Below are positions 7,271 through 16,008 of a stretch of 64,000 bases of DNA, one piece after another. Position 1 is the stretch's first letter, and the number at the start of each line of letters is the position of its first letter. Origin of the DNA: Clostridia bacterium (GTDB lineage: Bacteria > Bacillota > Clostridia > Oscillospirales > Acutalibacteraceae); contig JAFXFF010000040.1 of the NCBI GenBank assembly GCA_017520705.1, forward strand, positions 1 through 64,000, read 5' to 3'. Made by a program: the position numbers and the translations under genes. The notes below the pieces were generated by a model. The model saw nothing but the letters and a program-made list of their open reading frames with translations. It had not been told where the DNA came from and searched no databases.

Positions 7271-7936
7271 ATGGCACGCGCAAAATCCAAAGCGCAATGG
7301 CAGACTGCCGCGTTTCTGCTCGTCGAGGCGGCACTATACATCCTCATCCTTACGGGGCGGTGGGTGGTTTCCGCCCGGTACGCCTCGGTGTGTCTGTGCG
7401 CCCTTTTTGTCCTGCTCCACCTGCGGCAGGCCAACTATTACATCCTCGGCGGTTTAGCCTTCACCCTCTGCGCCGACTGGTTTCTGGTGGTGCAGCGCCC
7501 GCAGGAGAAGCTGACAGCGATGCTCTTTTTCTTGGGTGCCCAGACGGTGTATGCGTGGCTGCTCCACCGCCGCGTTCGTTCCCGTCGGTTGGTGATGATC
7601 CGCCTATTGCTGGTGGTGATTGCCGAGGCGGTGACGGTACTGGTGCTGCGCGGCAATACGGATGCTCTGGCCGCGGTGTCCATGGCCTATTATGGGATGC
7701 TGATTATGAATATCGTCTGCGCTTTTAAGAGCTACCGCAAGGAGCCGCTTTTGGCGTGGGCGCTGGTGCTGTTCTTCCTGTGCGATACGGTGGTGGGCCT
7801 GCAGGTGGCCTCGGTGGGGTATCTGATCCTGCCCGCGTGGCTGAACAACGCCTTGTTCTGCTCCTTCCCGCTGGACTGGGCGTTCTATCTGCCCTCGCAG
7901 GTGATGATCGCCCTCTGCGGACGGAGAAACAAATAA
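7271..7936 (+). CDS. YhhN/lysoplasmalogenase-like membrane protein
   Basis: A 221-residue protein made almost entirely of hydrophobic helices (about seven to eight). Segments such as LGGLAFTLCADWFL, GAQTVYAWLL and LFFLCDTVVGLQ resemble the YhhN/TMEM86 family, in which two aspartates in membrane helices are conserved and which in animals hydrolyses lysoplasmalogens. AAGGAGG at 7259-7265 marks the start. It ends at a strong terminator. The family call rests on topology and the D-bearing helices and is moderate; the substrate in this organism is unknown. Confidence 0.6.
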   Translation: MARAKSKAQWQTAAFLLVEAALYILILTGRWVVSARYASVCLCALFVLLHLRQANYYILGGLAFTLCADWFLVVQRPQEKLTAMLFFLGAQTVYAWLLHRRVRSRRLVMIRLLLVVIAEAVTVLVLRGNTDALAAVSMAYYGMLIMNIVCAFKSYRKEPLLAWALVLFFLCDTVVGLQVASVGYLILPAWLNNALFCSFPLDWAFYLPSQVMIALCGRRNK

Positions 7937-7937
7937 A

Positions 7938-7983
7938 AGAAAAGCCGCTGTGCGTGATGCACAGCGGCTTTTGCCGTTTTTTA
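7938..7983. terminator. Bidirectional terminator between convergent genes
   Basis: AAAAGCCGCTGTGC (7940-7953) pairs with GCACAGCGGCTTTT (7959-7972). It lies between the plus-strand YhhN-like gene and the end of the minus-strand secreted-protein gene. Confidence 0.85.
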
Positions 7984-9156
7984 CTCTGCGGGAGGGCCGA
8001 AGGATTCGGTATCGGTGACGGAGCTAAAGGATTCGGGGTCGTAGTTGGGATTGCGGAGATTGTCGGCGATCTGATTGGCGATGCGCATATCTTCTATGTC
8101 CTGCCAGGTGGTGTTGTCGCTGGCGGAGGGGTAAGAACCACCGCCTCCGTCATAGGTGGGCGTGTCGGTGCCGCGGGAACTCTTGCTCTTTTTTTCGAAG
8201 GTAATGGTGCCGTTGGCATAGTTGCATATAATCACGTACAGCACCAGCCCCACGACGACCGCCAGAACGATCAGCAGCGTCTTGCCGTGGGTCTTGAAGA
8301 AATACTGCGTTTCGCCGCCGGCTTGCTCGATAGCCTGTTGCTTGAGGATGGCGTCGGCCACGTCGGCGCAGGCTTGGGATTGCGTGTCGGTGAAATACAG
8401 CGGCAGATCCTCAGTGCGCCGATACCCCTCAACGTAGGCTTCGATGCTGTCGGCTTGGGAATAGTAGTAGCCCTCCTTCGTGGGGGTGCTCCAGGCCTCC
8501 ACAACCTGGCCCGTGGACATCACCATATAGGACACCGCCGCCTCCTCCTTGCTGACCAGGAAGGGGACGATGGCCCCCTTTTTGTTGCGGTACAGACCTG
8601 CCAGGGCTTCGCCGTCGTTACGCTTGACGAAAACCTCACCGTCGATGGCGCAGATGACCTCGCCCGCCTTGGATACGGTTTTGGTTTTCCCGACGGGCCC
8701 CTCGTTTTGAATGGAGGCATAGGCGATGGTGGTGGAGACACGGTAGTCCTTGTCGGTAAAGCCCGCCATCAGCGGGTTGGAGGAGGAAACAGTTCCGATG
8801 CGCAGATAGTAGTCGCCCGCCTCCAGCTCTCCCGTGGCCAGGAGGGTGGTGTAATTGTAACCCTCCACACCGGTTTCTTTGATCAGCGTCTTTTTATCCG
8901 CCGCATACACGGAGGCGTGCCAGTTGTACGTATAGCCGTTCCAGTTTTCCTGCAGGCTTTGGATGGCGATGACCGCCATTCCCTTTTCGGTCAGCGTGAT
9001 CTTATACCAGTTCACATCATTGGCGTCGGTCAAGTGGTCGGTGACGCCCTCGTCGCCGATGGGGGTCTCCTTGGCGGCGGACACCGCCGTCAGGCCGCCG
9101 GCCAGCAGCGCAAAGCACAACACGGTTAGTAACACACACGAAAACAGTCTTTTCAC
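7981..9156 (-). CDS. Secreted, membrane-anchored protein with PPC-like domain
   Basis: A 391-residue protein with a classic signal peptide (MKRLFSCVLLTVLCFALLAGG...AVSA). Residues 30-140 resemble a bacterial pre-peptidase C-terminal (PPC) beta domain: DANDVNWYKITL near its start and LEAGDYYLRIG near its end. The middle holds a mixed domain of unknown type. A single helix (TLLIVLAVVVGLVLYVIICN, about 294-313) anchors it, leaving a 78-residue cytoplasmic tail rich in S, T, D and G. The start is GTG, preceded by AGAGGGAT and the promoter at 9196-9224. It is probably a cell-surface protein; substrate and function are unknown. Confidence 0.65.
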   Translation of the reverse strand: MKRLFSCVLLTVLCFALLAGGLTAVSAAKETPIGDEGVTDHLTDANDVNWYKITLTEKGMAVIAIQSLQENWNGYTYNWHASVYAADKKTLIKETGVEGYNYTTLLATGELEAGDYYLRIGTVSSSNPLMAGFTDKDYRVSTTIAYASIQNEGPVGKTKTVSKAGEVICAIDGEVFVKRNDGEALAGLYRNKKGAIVPFLVSKEEAAVSYMVMSTGQVVEAWSTPTKEGYYYSQADSIEAYVEGYRRTEDLPLYFTDTQSQACADVADAILKQQAIEQAGGETQYFFKTHGKTLLIVLAVVVGLVLYVIICNYANGTITFEKKSKSSRGTDTPTYDGGGGSYPSASDNTTWQDIEDMRIANQIADNLRNPNYDPESFSSVTDTESFGPPAE

Positions 9157-9195
9157 ACATATCCCTCTTTTCGTTTTATATCAGACTCCGAGGAC

Positions 9196-9224
9196 AGTAT
9201 AGCACGGAACCAGCGATTGTGCAA
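9196..9224 (-). promoter_or_regulatory. Sigma-A promoter of the secreted protein gene
   Basis: On the minus strand, TTGCAC (9219-9224), a 17-base spacer and TATACT (9196-9201). Confidence 0.75.
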
Positions 9225-9236
9225 CCCGTTATACAA

Positions 9237-9278
9237 AACGCTCCCTCTCTCCTGCGTATGCGGGAAAGAGGGAGCGTT
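9237..9278 (-). terminator. Terminator after the frameshifted membrane protein gene
   Basis: AACGCTCCCTCT (9237-9248) pairs with AGAGGGAGCGTT (9267-9278), with T residues on the minus-strand exit side. Confidence 0.75.
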
Positions 9279-9341
9279 CCTTTTGTCATTTATCTTCCGT
9301 CCAAGAAAATGGGGTTGGTCCAGGCTTTACGGCCCTCGGCG

Positions 9342-11005
9342 TCACTCCGCCTTTGCGCAGGTTTGGATCTCCTTGCCGATGACGGTGAGGGTCACGTTGT
9401 CGCCCACCTGCAGCGTCAGCATTTCTTCGTGGTCGGCGGCCTTGGCGCGGTAGAGGTTGCCACCGTCGCCGAAGAGGTAGATATAGGTGTTGCCGTCGAT
9501 GACGATGCGCTGGATGTCGGTGATATCCAAGGTAACGGTAGTCTCGGTGGGATCGGGGAGGGGGTTCTCCTCTTCGCCGAACAGCGCCTTGTAGCCGTCT
9601 AGACAGTCTTCCAGGGTGGCGGCGGTGGAAACCAGGTTATACTGCTCCACGTTGACGGCGGCATACAGCTTCACCAGACCGCCTGCGTCCTTGAGCACCA
9701 TGATGTAGGTGGGCTCACCCTCCACGTTGATGAGGGAGGGGAAGGAGGCTCGATAGCCCTTCTCCTGCACCTCGCCCTCGGCGGCGTGCATGGCGGATTT
9801 TCATCCGCACCGGCGATGGGGTAGAAACGGCTCTCGCCGGTGCGCTCGTTGGCCAGCAGGAAGCCGATGTTGGAGGAGTCGCCGTTGACCGAGGTGATGC
9901 CGGTGTAGATCCAGATGTCGCCGTCCTTGGCCACGTAGCCGAAGTCGGTGGACTCCTCCTCGTTGCCCTCCTCGTCCACGGTGGAGTAGGTGGTCACCTG
10001 CTTGCACCCCTTCTTGGCAAAGAGGCTGTTCATATAGCCGTTTTGGTACAGACCGTGCCAGTTGTACTGGTCGCAGATGAGGTAGCCGTCAAACACCACG
10101 TCCACCCAGCGGGGGATATCCTCCAGGTCGTAGCGGGTGCACTCGCCGCTCACGGGGTCCATCACGATGCAGCCGCTGATGGTCTTGCCGCCGAAGAGGA
10201 AGATGGACTTTTTCACGATGGAGGCCACGTAGAAGGGCTTGCCCTCCTCGTCGATCTCAAAGTGGAGATTTTCCAGCATCAGGGTGGGGAACCGGGACCA
10301 GATGTGTCGTCTGGCATCCTCGCCGAAATAGGCGGAGGGGATGTATTTCATACCCTCGCACTTCTTGAAGGAGGCGGACATGGACACGGGATCCACCGTC
10401 ACGTAGCCGGCAGCACCCACGTTTTTGTTGTTCATCCACTTGAAGAAGCCGGCATACTCCAGCGGCGCCACCTTGATGGGCTTACCCTGGTGGTCGATCT
10501 GGGTGTAGTCCTCCGCCACGTCGTACTGGCTGACCACGTGGGAGAGGGAGCCGATCTCGCGGTCGCCCAGCATCTGGGCGGAGGCGGTGTCCATCAGGGC
10601 GATGGAGTCGGTGCCCACCGATTCGGACAGATCGGTGGCAAAGTCCGCGTCGGTGACGGTCAGCACCGAGGCGTAGTCCTTGGCGTTGAACATGGGGCTG
10701 CCGATGACCGAGCACAGACCCAGCAGCAGGAAGATGCCGATGGGGATGAGGAAGAGTGCAAAGTGAAAGCCCAGAGAGAACGATACGTTGACCCCGTTTT
10801 TGCCGCGGACGGTGATGGGGGCACCCTTAACGTCGGCACAGATCTGGCTGACGATGAGATACACCAGCGTCATCAGCGCCACCAGCACCCACAGACCGGG
10901 GTTCTGAATATTGATGGCGGGGCAGAGAAAATAGCAGTAGAGGAACGCCAGCAGCAGGGCGGCGGCTCCGCCGACGATGTGGGGGAATGCTTTGGATCTT
11001 GTCAT
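9342..11005 (-). pseudogene. Hypothetical multi-helix membrane protein, split by a frameshift
   Basis: Two overlapping minus-strand frames form one protein. The first (start ATG 11005, MTRSKAFPHI) has three hydrophobic helices in its first 110 residues (SKAFPHIVGGAAALLLAFLY, LWVLVALMTLVYLIVSQI, GFHFALFLIPIGIFLLLG), then a large extracytoplasmic domain, and runs in frame to ...YPIAGADEN. The coding signal then jumps to the frame of 9342-9791 (HAAEGEVQEKGYRASFPSLI...), which continues the domain to a natural stop. Restoring one T in GAAAATCC (near 9797) would give DENSAMHAAEG and a single protein of about 554 residues. AGGAGG and a TTGCAT-17-TACAAT promoter (11059-11087) precede the start. It could be a real inactivating deletion or a sequencing error. 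The function is unknown. Confidence 0.7.
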
Positions 11006-11058
11006 AGTGAAAAACCTCCTTTTGGGTTTGGGTTTGTGGGGTTGCGTGTTGTGACCAT

Positions 11059-11087
11059 ATTGTAGCATAGGGGTGGGGGGAATGCAA
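11059..11087 (-). promoter_or_regulatory. Sigma-A promoter of the frameshifted gene
   Basis: On the minus strand, TTGCAT (11082-11087), a 17-base spacer and TACAAT (11059-11064). Confidence 0.7.
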
Positions 11088-11201
11088 GGGGGGTATTGTC
11101 GATCGCTTTCGATGACATTCTCATTGTACCATCGGCTTTTCTGAAAAGAAAGAACAAAATCGGCAAAATAAAGGGGCTCATTTACATAAATTCAGCAAAA
11201 T

Positions 11202-11236
11202 AAAAACAGCGCCTCCGCAGAAACGCTGTTTTTCGC
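11202..11236 (-). terminator. Terminator after the pseudouridine synthase gene
   Basis: AAAAACAGCG (11202-11211) pairs with CGCTGTTTTT (11224-11233). It lies just past the stop codon of the minus-strand rluD-like gene. Confidence 0.8.
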
Positions 11237-11241
11237 TCGGC

Positions 11242-12141
11242 TTAATCCATGGTGTTCCATTCATCCCGCCATAGTCCGCGGGTCTCCAGCACCCTCCGCA
11301 TATCGGCGGGGATGGGGCTGGTGAGGGTCACGGTCTCACCCGTACGGGGGTGGGGGAAGGCCATCCGTCCGCAGTGCAGGGCGTGGCGGGGCATCACGGC
11401 CTCATCCGTACCGTACATGGTGTCACCCGCCAAAGGGTAGCCCAGCCAACTCATATGTACCCGAATCTGGTGGGTGCGACCCGTTTCGATCACCACCCGG
11501 GCAAAAGTCACCTCGCCGTCGGTGGCGAGGGCCTGCCAGCGGGTGAGGCTATCCTTACCGCCCTCTCCCACCTCGCGGGTGATGGTGCAGCCTTCTTTCA
11601 CGCGGATGGGTTGGTCAATGACCCCTTCGCCGTGGAGCTCGCCCAATAGGATGGCGAAATATACCTTCTGCGGCACCTGGGCCATGGCGTAGGCGGCGTG
11701 GGGGGTCTTGGCGGCCATCAGCAGGCCGCTGGTGTTGCGGTCCAGTCGGTTGACGGGGCGGAAGGACAGCGGTGTGCCTTTTTGCTCAAAATACGCCACC
11801 ACGCCGTTTGCCAGCGTAGGCTCGGGCTTGCCCGCCGAGGGGTGGACCGCCAGATAAGGCGGTTTGTCGATGACGAGGATATCCTCATCCTCGAACACCA
11901 CCGAGAGGGACATCTCCGCTCCCTCGATGCGCACCGCATCCTGCGGCATCTTCAGCCGCACCACCTGACCGGCGTTAATGCGGTCGATGGAGCGCCATTG
12001 CTTGCCGTCCAGGGTCATACCGTTTTCCACCCGCTTGAGCTTCACCACCATGCGGTAGGAGAGCCCACACCCGCGGCGCAGAAAGGTCTGCAGCATCTCG
12101 CCGTCGTACTCCGGCGGTACGACGTATTCGTATTCGGCCAT
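11242..12141 (-). CDS. RluA/RluD-family pseudouridine synthase
   Basis: A 299-residue enzyme that converts uridine to pseudouridine in large-subunit rRNA (RluD type) or related RNA. Residues 10-80 form an S4-like RNA-binding region (EMLQTFLRRGCGLSYRMVVKL). The catalytic signature RPVNRLDRNTSGL contains Asp134. Later motifs RTHQIRVHMSWLGYPLAGD and HALHCGRMAFPHP are typical of the RluA family. The start MAEYEYV was chosen for AAAGGAGG eight bases upstream; an earlier in-frame ATG lacks a site. A strong hairpin at 12177-12202 separates it from the transketolase genes. Which rRNA position it modifies cannot be told. Confidence 0.88.
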   Translation of the reverse strand: MAEYEYVVPPEYDGEMLQTFLRRGCGLSYRMVVKLKRVENGMTLDGKQWRSIDRINAGQVVRLKMPQDAVRIEGAEMSLSVVFEDEDILVIDKPPYLAVHPSAGKPEPTLANGVVAYFEQKGTPLSFRPVNRLDRNTSGLLMAAKTPHAAYAMAQVPQKVYFAILLGELHGEGVIDQPIRVKEGCTITREVGEGGKDSLTRWQALATDGEVTFARVVIETGRTHQIRVHMSWLGYPLAGDTMYGTDEAVMPRHALHCGRMAFPHPRTGETVTLTSPIPADMRRVLETRGLWRDEWNTMD

Positions 12142-12176
12142 AGGGGAGCCTCCTTTCGGTTGGTTTCTGCGGAAAA

Positions 12177-12202
12177 GCCGACGGCTCAAACGAGCCGTCG
12201 GC
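12177..12202 (-). terminator. Terminator between transketolase and pseudouridine synthase genes
   Basis: GCCGACGGCTC (12177-12187) pairs perfectly with GAGCCGTCGGC (12192-12202), followed on the minus strand by TTTTCC. It ends the transketolase transcript. Confidence 0.85.
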
Positions 12203-12216
12203 AAGCGTACAACGTC

Positions 12217-13164
12217 TTATTTCAGTGCCAGAACGGCCTTGACTTTCTCCACGATATGGGGAGCGGTGAGACCGTACAGATCTAAGAGCTCCAAGGCAGG
12301 GCCGGAGCGGCCGAAGGTGTCCTCCACGCCTACCCGCAGCATAGGAACGGGCTTGCCGCTCTCCACCAACACCTCGGCAACAGCGCTGCCTAAGCCACCG
12401 ATGATGTTGTGCTCCTCGGCGGTGACGATGGCGCCGGTCTCGGCGGCGCAGGTCAAAATCAAATCCTTATCAATCGGCTTGATGGTGGCCATATTCACCA
12501 CGCGGGTGGAAATACCCTCCGCCTGCAGGGTCTCGGCGGCGATCATAGCCTCATTGACCTCCAGGCCGGTGGCGATGACGGTCACGTCGGTGCCCTCACG
12601 CATCACCTTGCCCTTGCCGATTTCGAAGGTCACGTTCTCCTCGTTGAATACCGGCACAGCCAGACGGCCCAGACGCAGATACACGGGGCCGTCGTAGTCG
12701 GCGGCGGCACGGACGGCGGCCTTGGCCTCGGGGGCGTCGGCGGGGTTGAGGATCACCATACCGGGGATGGTGCGCATAATGCCGATATCCTCACAGCACT
12801 GGTGGGTGGCGCCGTCCTCGCCCACGGAGACGCCCGCGTGGGAGGCGGCGATCTTTACGTTCAGATGAGGATAGCCGATGGAGTTGCGGATCTGCTCGAA
12901 GGCGCGACCCGCCGCAAACATAGCGAAGGAGGAGGCGAACACTGTCTTGCCGCAGGCGGCCAGGCCGGCGGCGATGCTCATCATATTGCCCTCGGCGATA
13001 CCGGTGTTGAAGAAGCGGTTGGGATGGGCTTTCCTAAACATACCCGTCTTGGTGGCGGCGGCTAAGTCCGCGTCCATCACCACGATGTCCTCCCGCTCGT
13101 TACCCAACTCAACGAGGGTCTGACCGTAGGCGTCACGGGTGGCGATCTTGATTACGTCTGCCAT
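12217..13164 (-). CDS. tktB: Transketolase, C-terminal subunit
   Basis: A 315-residue protein covering the pyrimidine-binding and C-terminal domains of transketolase, which moves two-carbon units between sugar phosphates in the pentose phosphate pathway. Landmarks are FFNTGIAEGNMMSIAAGLA (the glutamate contacts the thiamine ring), SHAGVSVGEDGATHQ, and a C-terminal domain with AEEHNIIGGLGSAVAE. In many clostridia and archaea transketolase is split in two; the matching N-terminal subunit starts three bases upstream in the same operon. Together they add up to the length of the usual one-chain enzyme. Confidence 0.93.
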   Translation of the reverse strand: MADVIKIATRDAYGQTLVELGNEREDIVVMDADLAAATKTGMFRKAHPNRFFNTGIAEGNMMSIAAGLAACGKTVFASSFAMFAAGRAFEQIRNSIGYPHLNVKIAASHAGVSVGEDGATHQCCEDIGIMRTIPGMVILNPADAPEAKAAVRAAADYDGPVYLRLGRLAVPVFNEENVTFEIGKGKVMREGTDVTVIATGLEVNEAMIAAETLQAEGISTRVVNMATIKPIDKDLILTCAAETGAIVTAEEHNIIGGLGSAVAEVLVESGKPVPMLRVGVEDTFGRSGPALELLDLYGLTAPHIVEKVKAVLALK

Positions 13165-13167
13165 CTC

Positions 13168-14010
13168 TCAACCCTCCAATTCCTGCAGGCGAGCCGTCAG
13201 CTCCGCCATGGCGATGTCGTACTGCTCCTTGTTGTGGGCGGCACCGTGCCAGTTGCACTGATTTTCCATAAAGGAGACACCCTTACCCTTCACCGTCTTC
13301 TGCACGATGCAGGTGGGCTTGCCCTGGATCGTTCTCGCCTCGGCAAAGGCCGCTTCGATCTGGTCTAAGTCGTTGCCGTCGATCTCGATGACGTGGAAGC
13401 CGAAGGCGGCGAATTTCTCGGGGATGGGGTAGGGGGAATTGACCTCCTCCACCGTGCCGTCGATCTGCAGATTGTTGTTGTCCACGATGACCGTGAGGTT
13501 ATCCAACTTCTTGGCGGCGGCAAACATGGCCGCCTCCCACACCTGGCCCTCGCCGATCTCGCCGTCGCCAAGGATGGTGTAGACGCGGTAGTCCGCGCCA
13601 TCCAGCTTGCCGGCCAGCGCCATACCCACGGCGCAGGAGATGCCCTGACCCAGCGAGCCGGAGGACATATCCACACCGGGGATGTGCTTCATATCGGGGT
13701 GACCCTGCAGGATGGAATCCGTCTTACGCAGGGTGGGGATCCGCTCCACGGGGAAAAAGCCGCGGTGAGCCAACGCTCCGTAGAGGGCGGGTGCGGCGTG
13801 TCCCTTGGACAGCACAAAGCGGTCACGGCCTGCCCACTTGGGATCGGCGGGGTCGATGTTCATCTCTTTCCAATAGAGATAGGCCATATCCTCCGCGATG
13901 GAGAGGGAGCCGCCGGGGTGGCCGCTCTTTGCGTGGAAGGTGCCCTCGATGATCGCCAACCGAATCTTGGCGGCGACGATCTCAAGCTCTTTTCTGGTGA
14001 TCGCATCCAT
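13168..14010 (-). CDS. tktA: Transketolase, N-terminal subunit
   Basis: A 280-residue thiamine diphosphate-binding half of transketolase. HAKSGHPGGSLS (26-37) and LSKGHAAPALYGAL contain the substrate-binding histidines. The thiamine diphosphate motif runs from GDGEIGEGQVWEA (starting at 148) to VDNNN (176-180). GTTATTT-ATG is preceded by AGAAAGGG at good spacing. It is followed after three bases by the C-terminal subunit, so the two are translated together. A -10-like TAAAAT lies upstream at about 14062, but the gene may also be read from the DHH gene promoter. Confidence 0.93.
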   Translation of the reverse strand: MDAITRKELEIVAAKIRLAIIEGTFHAKSGHPGGSLSIAEDMAYLYWKEMNIDPADPKWAGRDRFVLSKGHAAPALYGALAHRGFFPVERIPTLRKTDSILQGHPDMKHIPGVDMSSGSLGQGISCAVGMALAGKLDGADYRVYTILGDGEIGEGQVWEAAMFAAAKKLDNLTVIVDNNNLQIDGTVEEVNSPYPIPEKFAAFGFHVIEIDGNDLDQIEAAFAEARTIQGKPTCIVQKTVKGKGVSFMENQCNWHGAAHNKEQYDIAMAELTARLQELEG

Positions 14011-14097
14011 AAATAACGCCCTTTCTGCGGAAACACACTCCCGCCATATAAAAGATACCCTATTTTAGCACACTCAATCGCAAAAGGAAAGCCTTTT

Positions 14098-15072
14098 TCA
14101 GCCTTTTTTTCGCAATTTTTCCATCAGCCACAGCGCATAGCGCTTCCGACCCCAGTGATGGCAATCGGAGGGGAGAAACACCTCGTCGGGTGCCGTTCTT
14201 TGTGCCGAAGGGCCGCTGCGGGCCATCACCTCGGTCAGCACCGCGTCGGCGGCGGAGCCGGCGGCGAGATAGATCTCCTCGCGGCTGTCGTCGGGGGCGT
14301 ACAGCACCACCTTCGCCACCGCCGCGGAATAGGCGGCGGCATCCTGCGCCAGCCGACGGCGCACGGCGGCAAGGTCGGGTCGGTTGCCCTGCTTCACCTT
14401 GAGGATGGCAAAGCTCATCACGGGCGTCCCGTCGGGGGCAGAGTAGCTGCGCCAATCCCGCTCATACAAAACCGTCGGGTCGCTCTCGGATAGGAGCTGC
14501 TCTTTCAGCGCGTGGTACAACGGCATCGGCTCCTCGCCGCAGAGGGCGGTCAGCCACCCCGCCGTCTCGCTGTCCTCAGCCTTGGCCTTGTAGGGGGACA
14601 GCCCCTCGGTGTCCAGTAACACGGCGCCCAACAGGATGCGCGCACAGGCGGCGTCAAGGGAAATGCCGCTTTCGCGGATGCGCTGGGCCACCAGGGTGGT
14701 GGCGGCGCCCACGGGACGGATGCAGGCGTCGATTTCGGCTAAGTTTTCGCCGTCAGCAACAGGATGATGGTCGATAATAGCCACCACGTCACCCTCGTAG
14801 GCGGCCGCGTCGTGGTGGTCGGTGAGCACCCATTTTCCACTTTCTTTCTGGACGGTGGGGAAGGATACATCCCCCAGCAGCCACGCGGTCTCACGGGATA
14901 GTTTGCCCTGCAACACGGGGACGGCGGGTGTACCGCTCAAGGTCAGCCGCCACGCCTCAAAGAGGGAGGAAACAGCGGCGTCGGTATCGGGGGCGGGGTG
15001 TCCCGTCACCAGCAGGGGGTCTTCAAACGCGGTGCATTCCTGCAAATAGACCGATAATTTCTCGTAGGTCAC
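14098..15072 (-). CDS. DHH-family phosphoesterase (manganese-dependent pyrophosphatase-like)
   Basis: A 324-residue protein with the metal-binding motifs of the DHH superfamily: GHPAPDTDA (24-32), TDHHDAA (84-90) and AIIDHHPV (98-105). The DHHA2-type C-terminal half carries basic residues for phosphate binding near the end. This order matches family II inorganic pyrophosphatases (PpaC) and PRUNE-type exopolyphosphatases; which it is cannot be settled from sequence alone. The start is GTG with AAAGGAGGGG upstream, under the strong promoter at 15097-15125. It is the first gene of a minus-strand run leading to the transketolase pair. Confidence 0.8.
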   Translation of the reverse strand: MTYEKLSVYLQECTAFEDPLLVTGHPAPDTDAAVSSLFEAWRLTLSGTPAVPVLQGKLSRETAWLLGDVSFPTVQKESGKWVLTDHHDAAAYEGDVVAIIDHHPVADGENLAEIDACIRPVGAATTLVAQRIRESGISLDAACARILLGAVLLDTEGLSPYKAKAEDSETAGWLTALCGEEPMPLYHALKEQLLSESDPTVLYERDWRSYSAPDGTPVMSFAILKVKQGNRPDLAAVRRRLAQDAAAYSAAVAKVVLYAPDDSREEIYLAAGSAADAVLTEVMARSGPSAQRTAPDEVFLPSDCHHWGRKRYALWLMEKLRKKG

Positions 15073-15096
15073 GTCCGTCCCCTCCTTTCTGCGCCC

Positions 15097-15125
15097 AGTA
15101 TACCACGCCGCGCCGGTAATGTCAA
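15097..15125 (-). promoter_or_regulatory. Sigma-A promoter of the DHH gene
   Basis: On the minus strand, TTGACA (15120-15125), a 17-base spacer and TATACT (15097-15102), both near consensus. Confidence 0.8.
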
Positions 15126-15179
15126 AGAGTGTTCACGGTTTCTTGATGCCTTATTCACAATCGGATGGTATATTTTCCC

Positions 15180-15208
15180 TTGACCTTTATCCAAAAATGT
15201 GATAGGCT
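15180..15208 (+). promoter_or_regulatory. Possible promoter of the ATP synthase operon
   Basis: TTGACC (15180-15185), a 17-base spacer and TAGGCT (15203-15208). The -10 box is weak; a second AT-rich box (TATCAT) follows. It is the only candidate between the divergent DHH gene and atpI. Confidence 0.4.
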
Positions 15209-15282
15209 TATCATAATTTGGGATAATATGTGCGCGTGTATTAGGAAACACGGTTTCGGCACATACTACAGCGAGGTGGATT

Positions 15283-15726
15283 ATGGCAAAATTAGATCCC
15301 GTTGTGAAAAAAGAGACCGCCTACGTGGCGGCGTGGGTGTTGGCCGGCTGTATGCTGATCCAGGGCGTATGCCTGGTGGCGGGCTGGTGGAGCCTTCCCG
15401 TTCTGTTGGGTGCTTTGCTGGGCGGCGTCACCGCCGTGGGCAATTTCCTGCTGATGTGCCGCATGGTGCAAAAGGCGGTCACCCAAACCGAAAAGCAGGC
15501 TAAGAATACCGTACAGCTCAGCCAAGGTCTGCGGCTGATGATGCAGGGGCTGGTTTTGGTGCTGGCGGCGGTGTTGCCGCAGACGTTTAATATTTGGACG
15601 ACGGCGATCCCCCTGCTCATTCCCCGTATTGCCATCACGGTGCGGGAATGGCTGGGCGCCAAACGAAACCCCGCCCCCGACCGTCCCGCCATCGGCTGGG
15701 ACGACGAAGAGGATGAGGATGATTAA
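15283..15726 (+). CDS. atpI: ATP synthase subunit I (AtpI-like)
   Basis: A 147-residue membrane protein with four hydrophobic helices in two pairs and an acidic tail (WDDEEDEDD). AtpI proteins head F-type ATP synthase operons and help assemble the c ring. Position and topology give the assignment; sequence conservation in this family is low. The start codon follows GAGGTGG. The gap to atpB (15727-16008) is filled by a large repeat element, unusual inside an atp operon. Confidence 0.75.
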   Translation: MAKLDPVVKKETAYVAAWVLAGCMLIQGVCLVAGWWSLPVLLGALLGGVTAVGNFLLMCRMVQKAVTQTEKQAKNTVQLSQGLRLMMQGLVLVLAAVLPQTFNIWTTAIPLLIPRIAITVREWLGAKRNPAPDRPAIGWDDEEDEDD

Positions 15727-15743
15727 AACTTTAAATCGAGTTC

Positions 15744-15984
15744 TTAGCCACCATAGGTGGCGTGCCTCCGCTCGCCGCGAAACGGCCCCCCTTTGTCACC
15801 TTCGGTGACATTTCCCCCGCTTGACGGGGGAATCACCTTGTGTAAAGGGAGGTGGATTTTCGCCGTAGGCGAAAAGACGGAGGGATTGTTCTCTCATAAG
15901 TCTTTACCACAACAATCCCCCACCGCCCTACGGGCGGAGCCCCCTTTACACAAGGGGGCCACGCCGACTGCGTCGGCTAAAATC
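15744..15984. repeat. Composite inverted-repeat element, copy A1 (with inserted module)
   Basis: A 241-base element between atpI and atpB. It opens with the hairpin GCCACC-ATA-GGTGGC and closes with GCCGAC-TGC-GTCGGC-TAAAA. Between them are arms TTGTGTAAAGGGAGG and CCCCCTTTACACAA, and GGAGGGATTGT facing ACAATCCCCC. Variable hairpins (TTTTCGCC-GTA-GGCGAAAA, CCGCCC-TAC-GGGCGG) lie inside. An extra module (15771-15834) interrupts the left arm; it is shared with copy B1 at 39736-39800. Confidence 0.85.
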
Positions 15985-16008
15985 ATACACTCACACAGAG
16001 GTGATACT

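Noticed and set aside
9790..9805. Programmed ribosomal frameshift in the membrane protein gene
   Set aside because: GAAAATCC is not a standard slippery heptamer and no clear downstream stimulator was seen; an indel is simpler.
11088..11201. Possible gene or RNA in the gap 11088-11201
   Set aside because: AT-rich sequence without a frame that has a start and ribosome binding site, and no convincing hairpin except the terminator at 11202.
15757..16008. N-terminal extension of atpB in frame through 15757-16008
   Set aside because: It translates the repeat element A1; a proper ribosome binding site and start lie at 16009. The same applies to the extensions of atpD (20676), purD (52704) and pyrD (40471).
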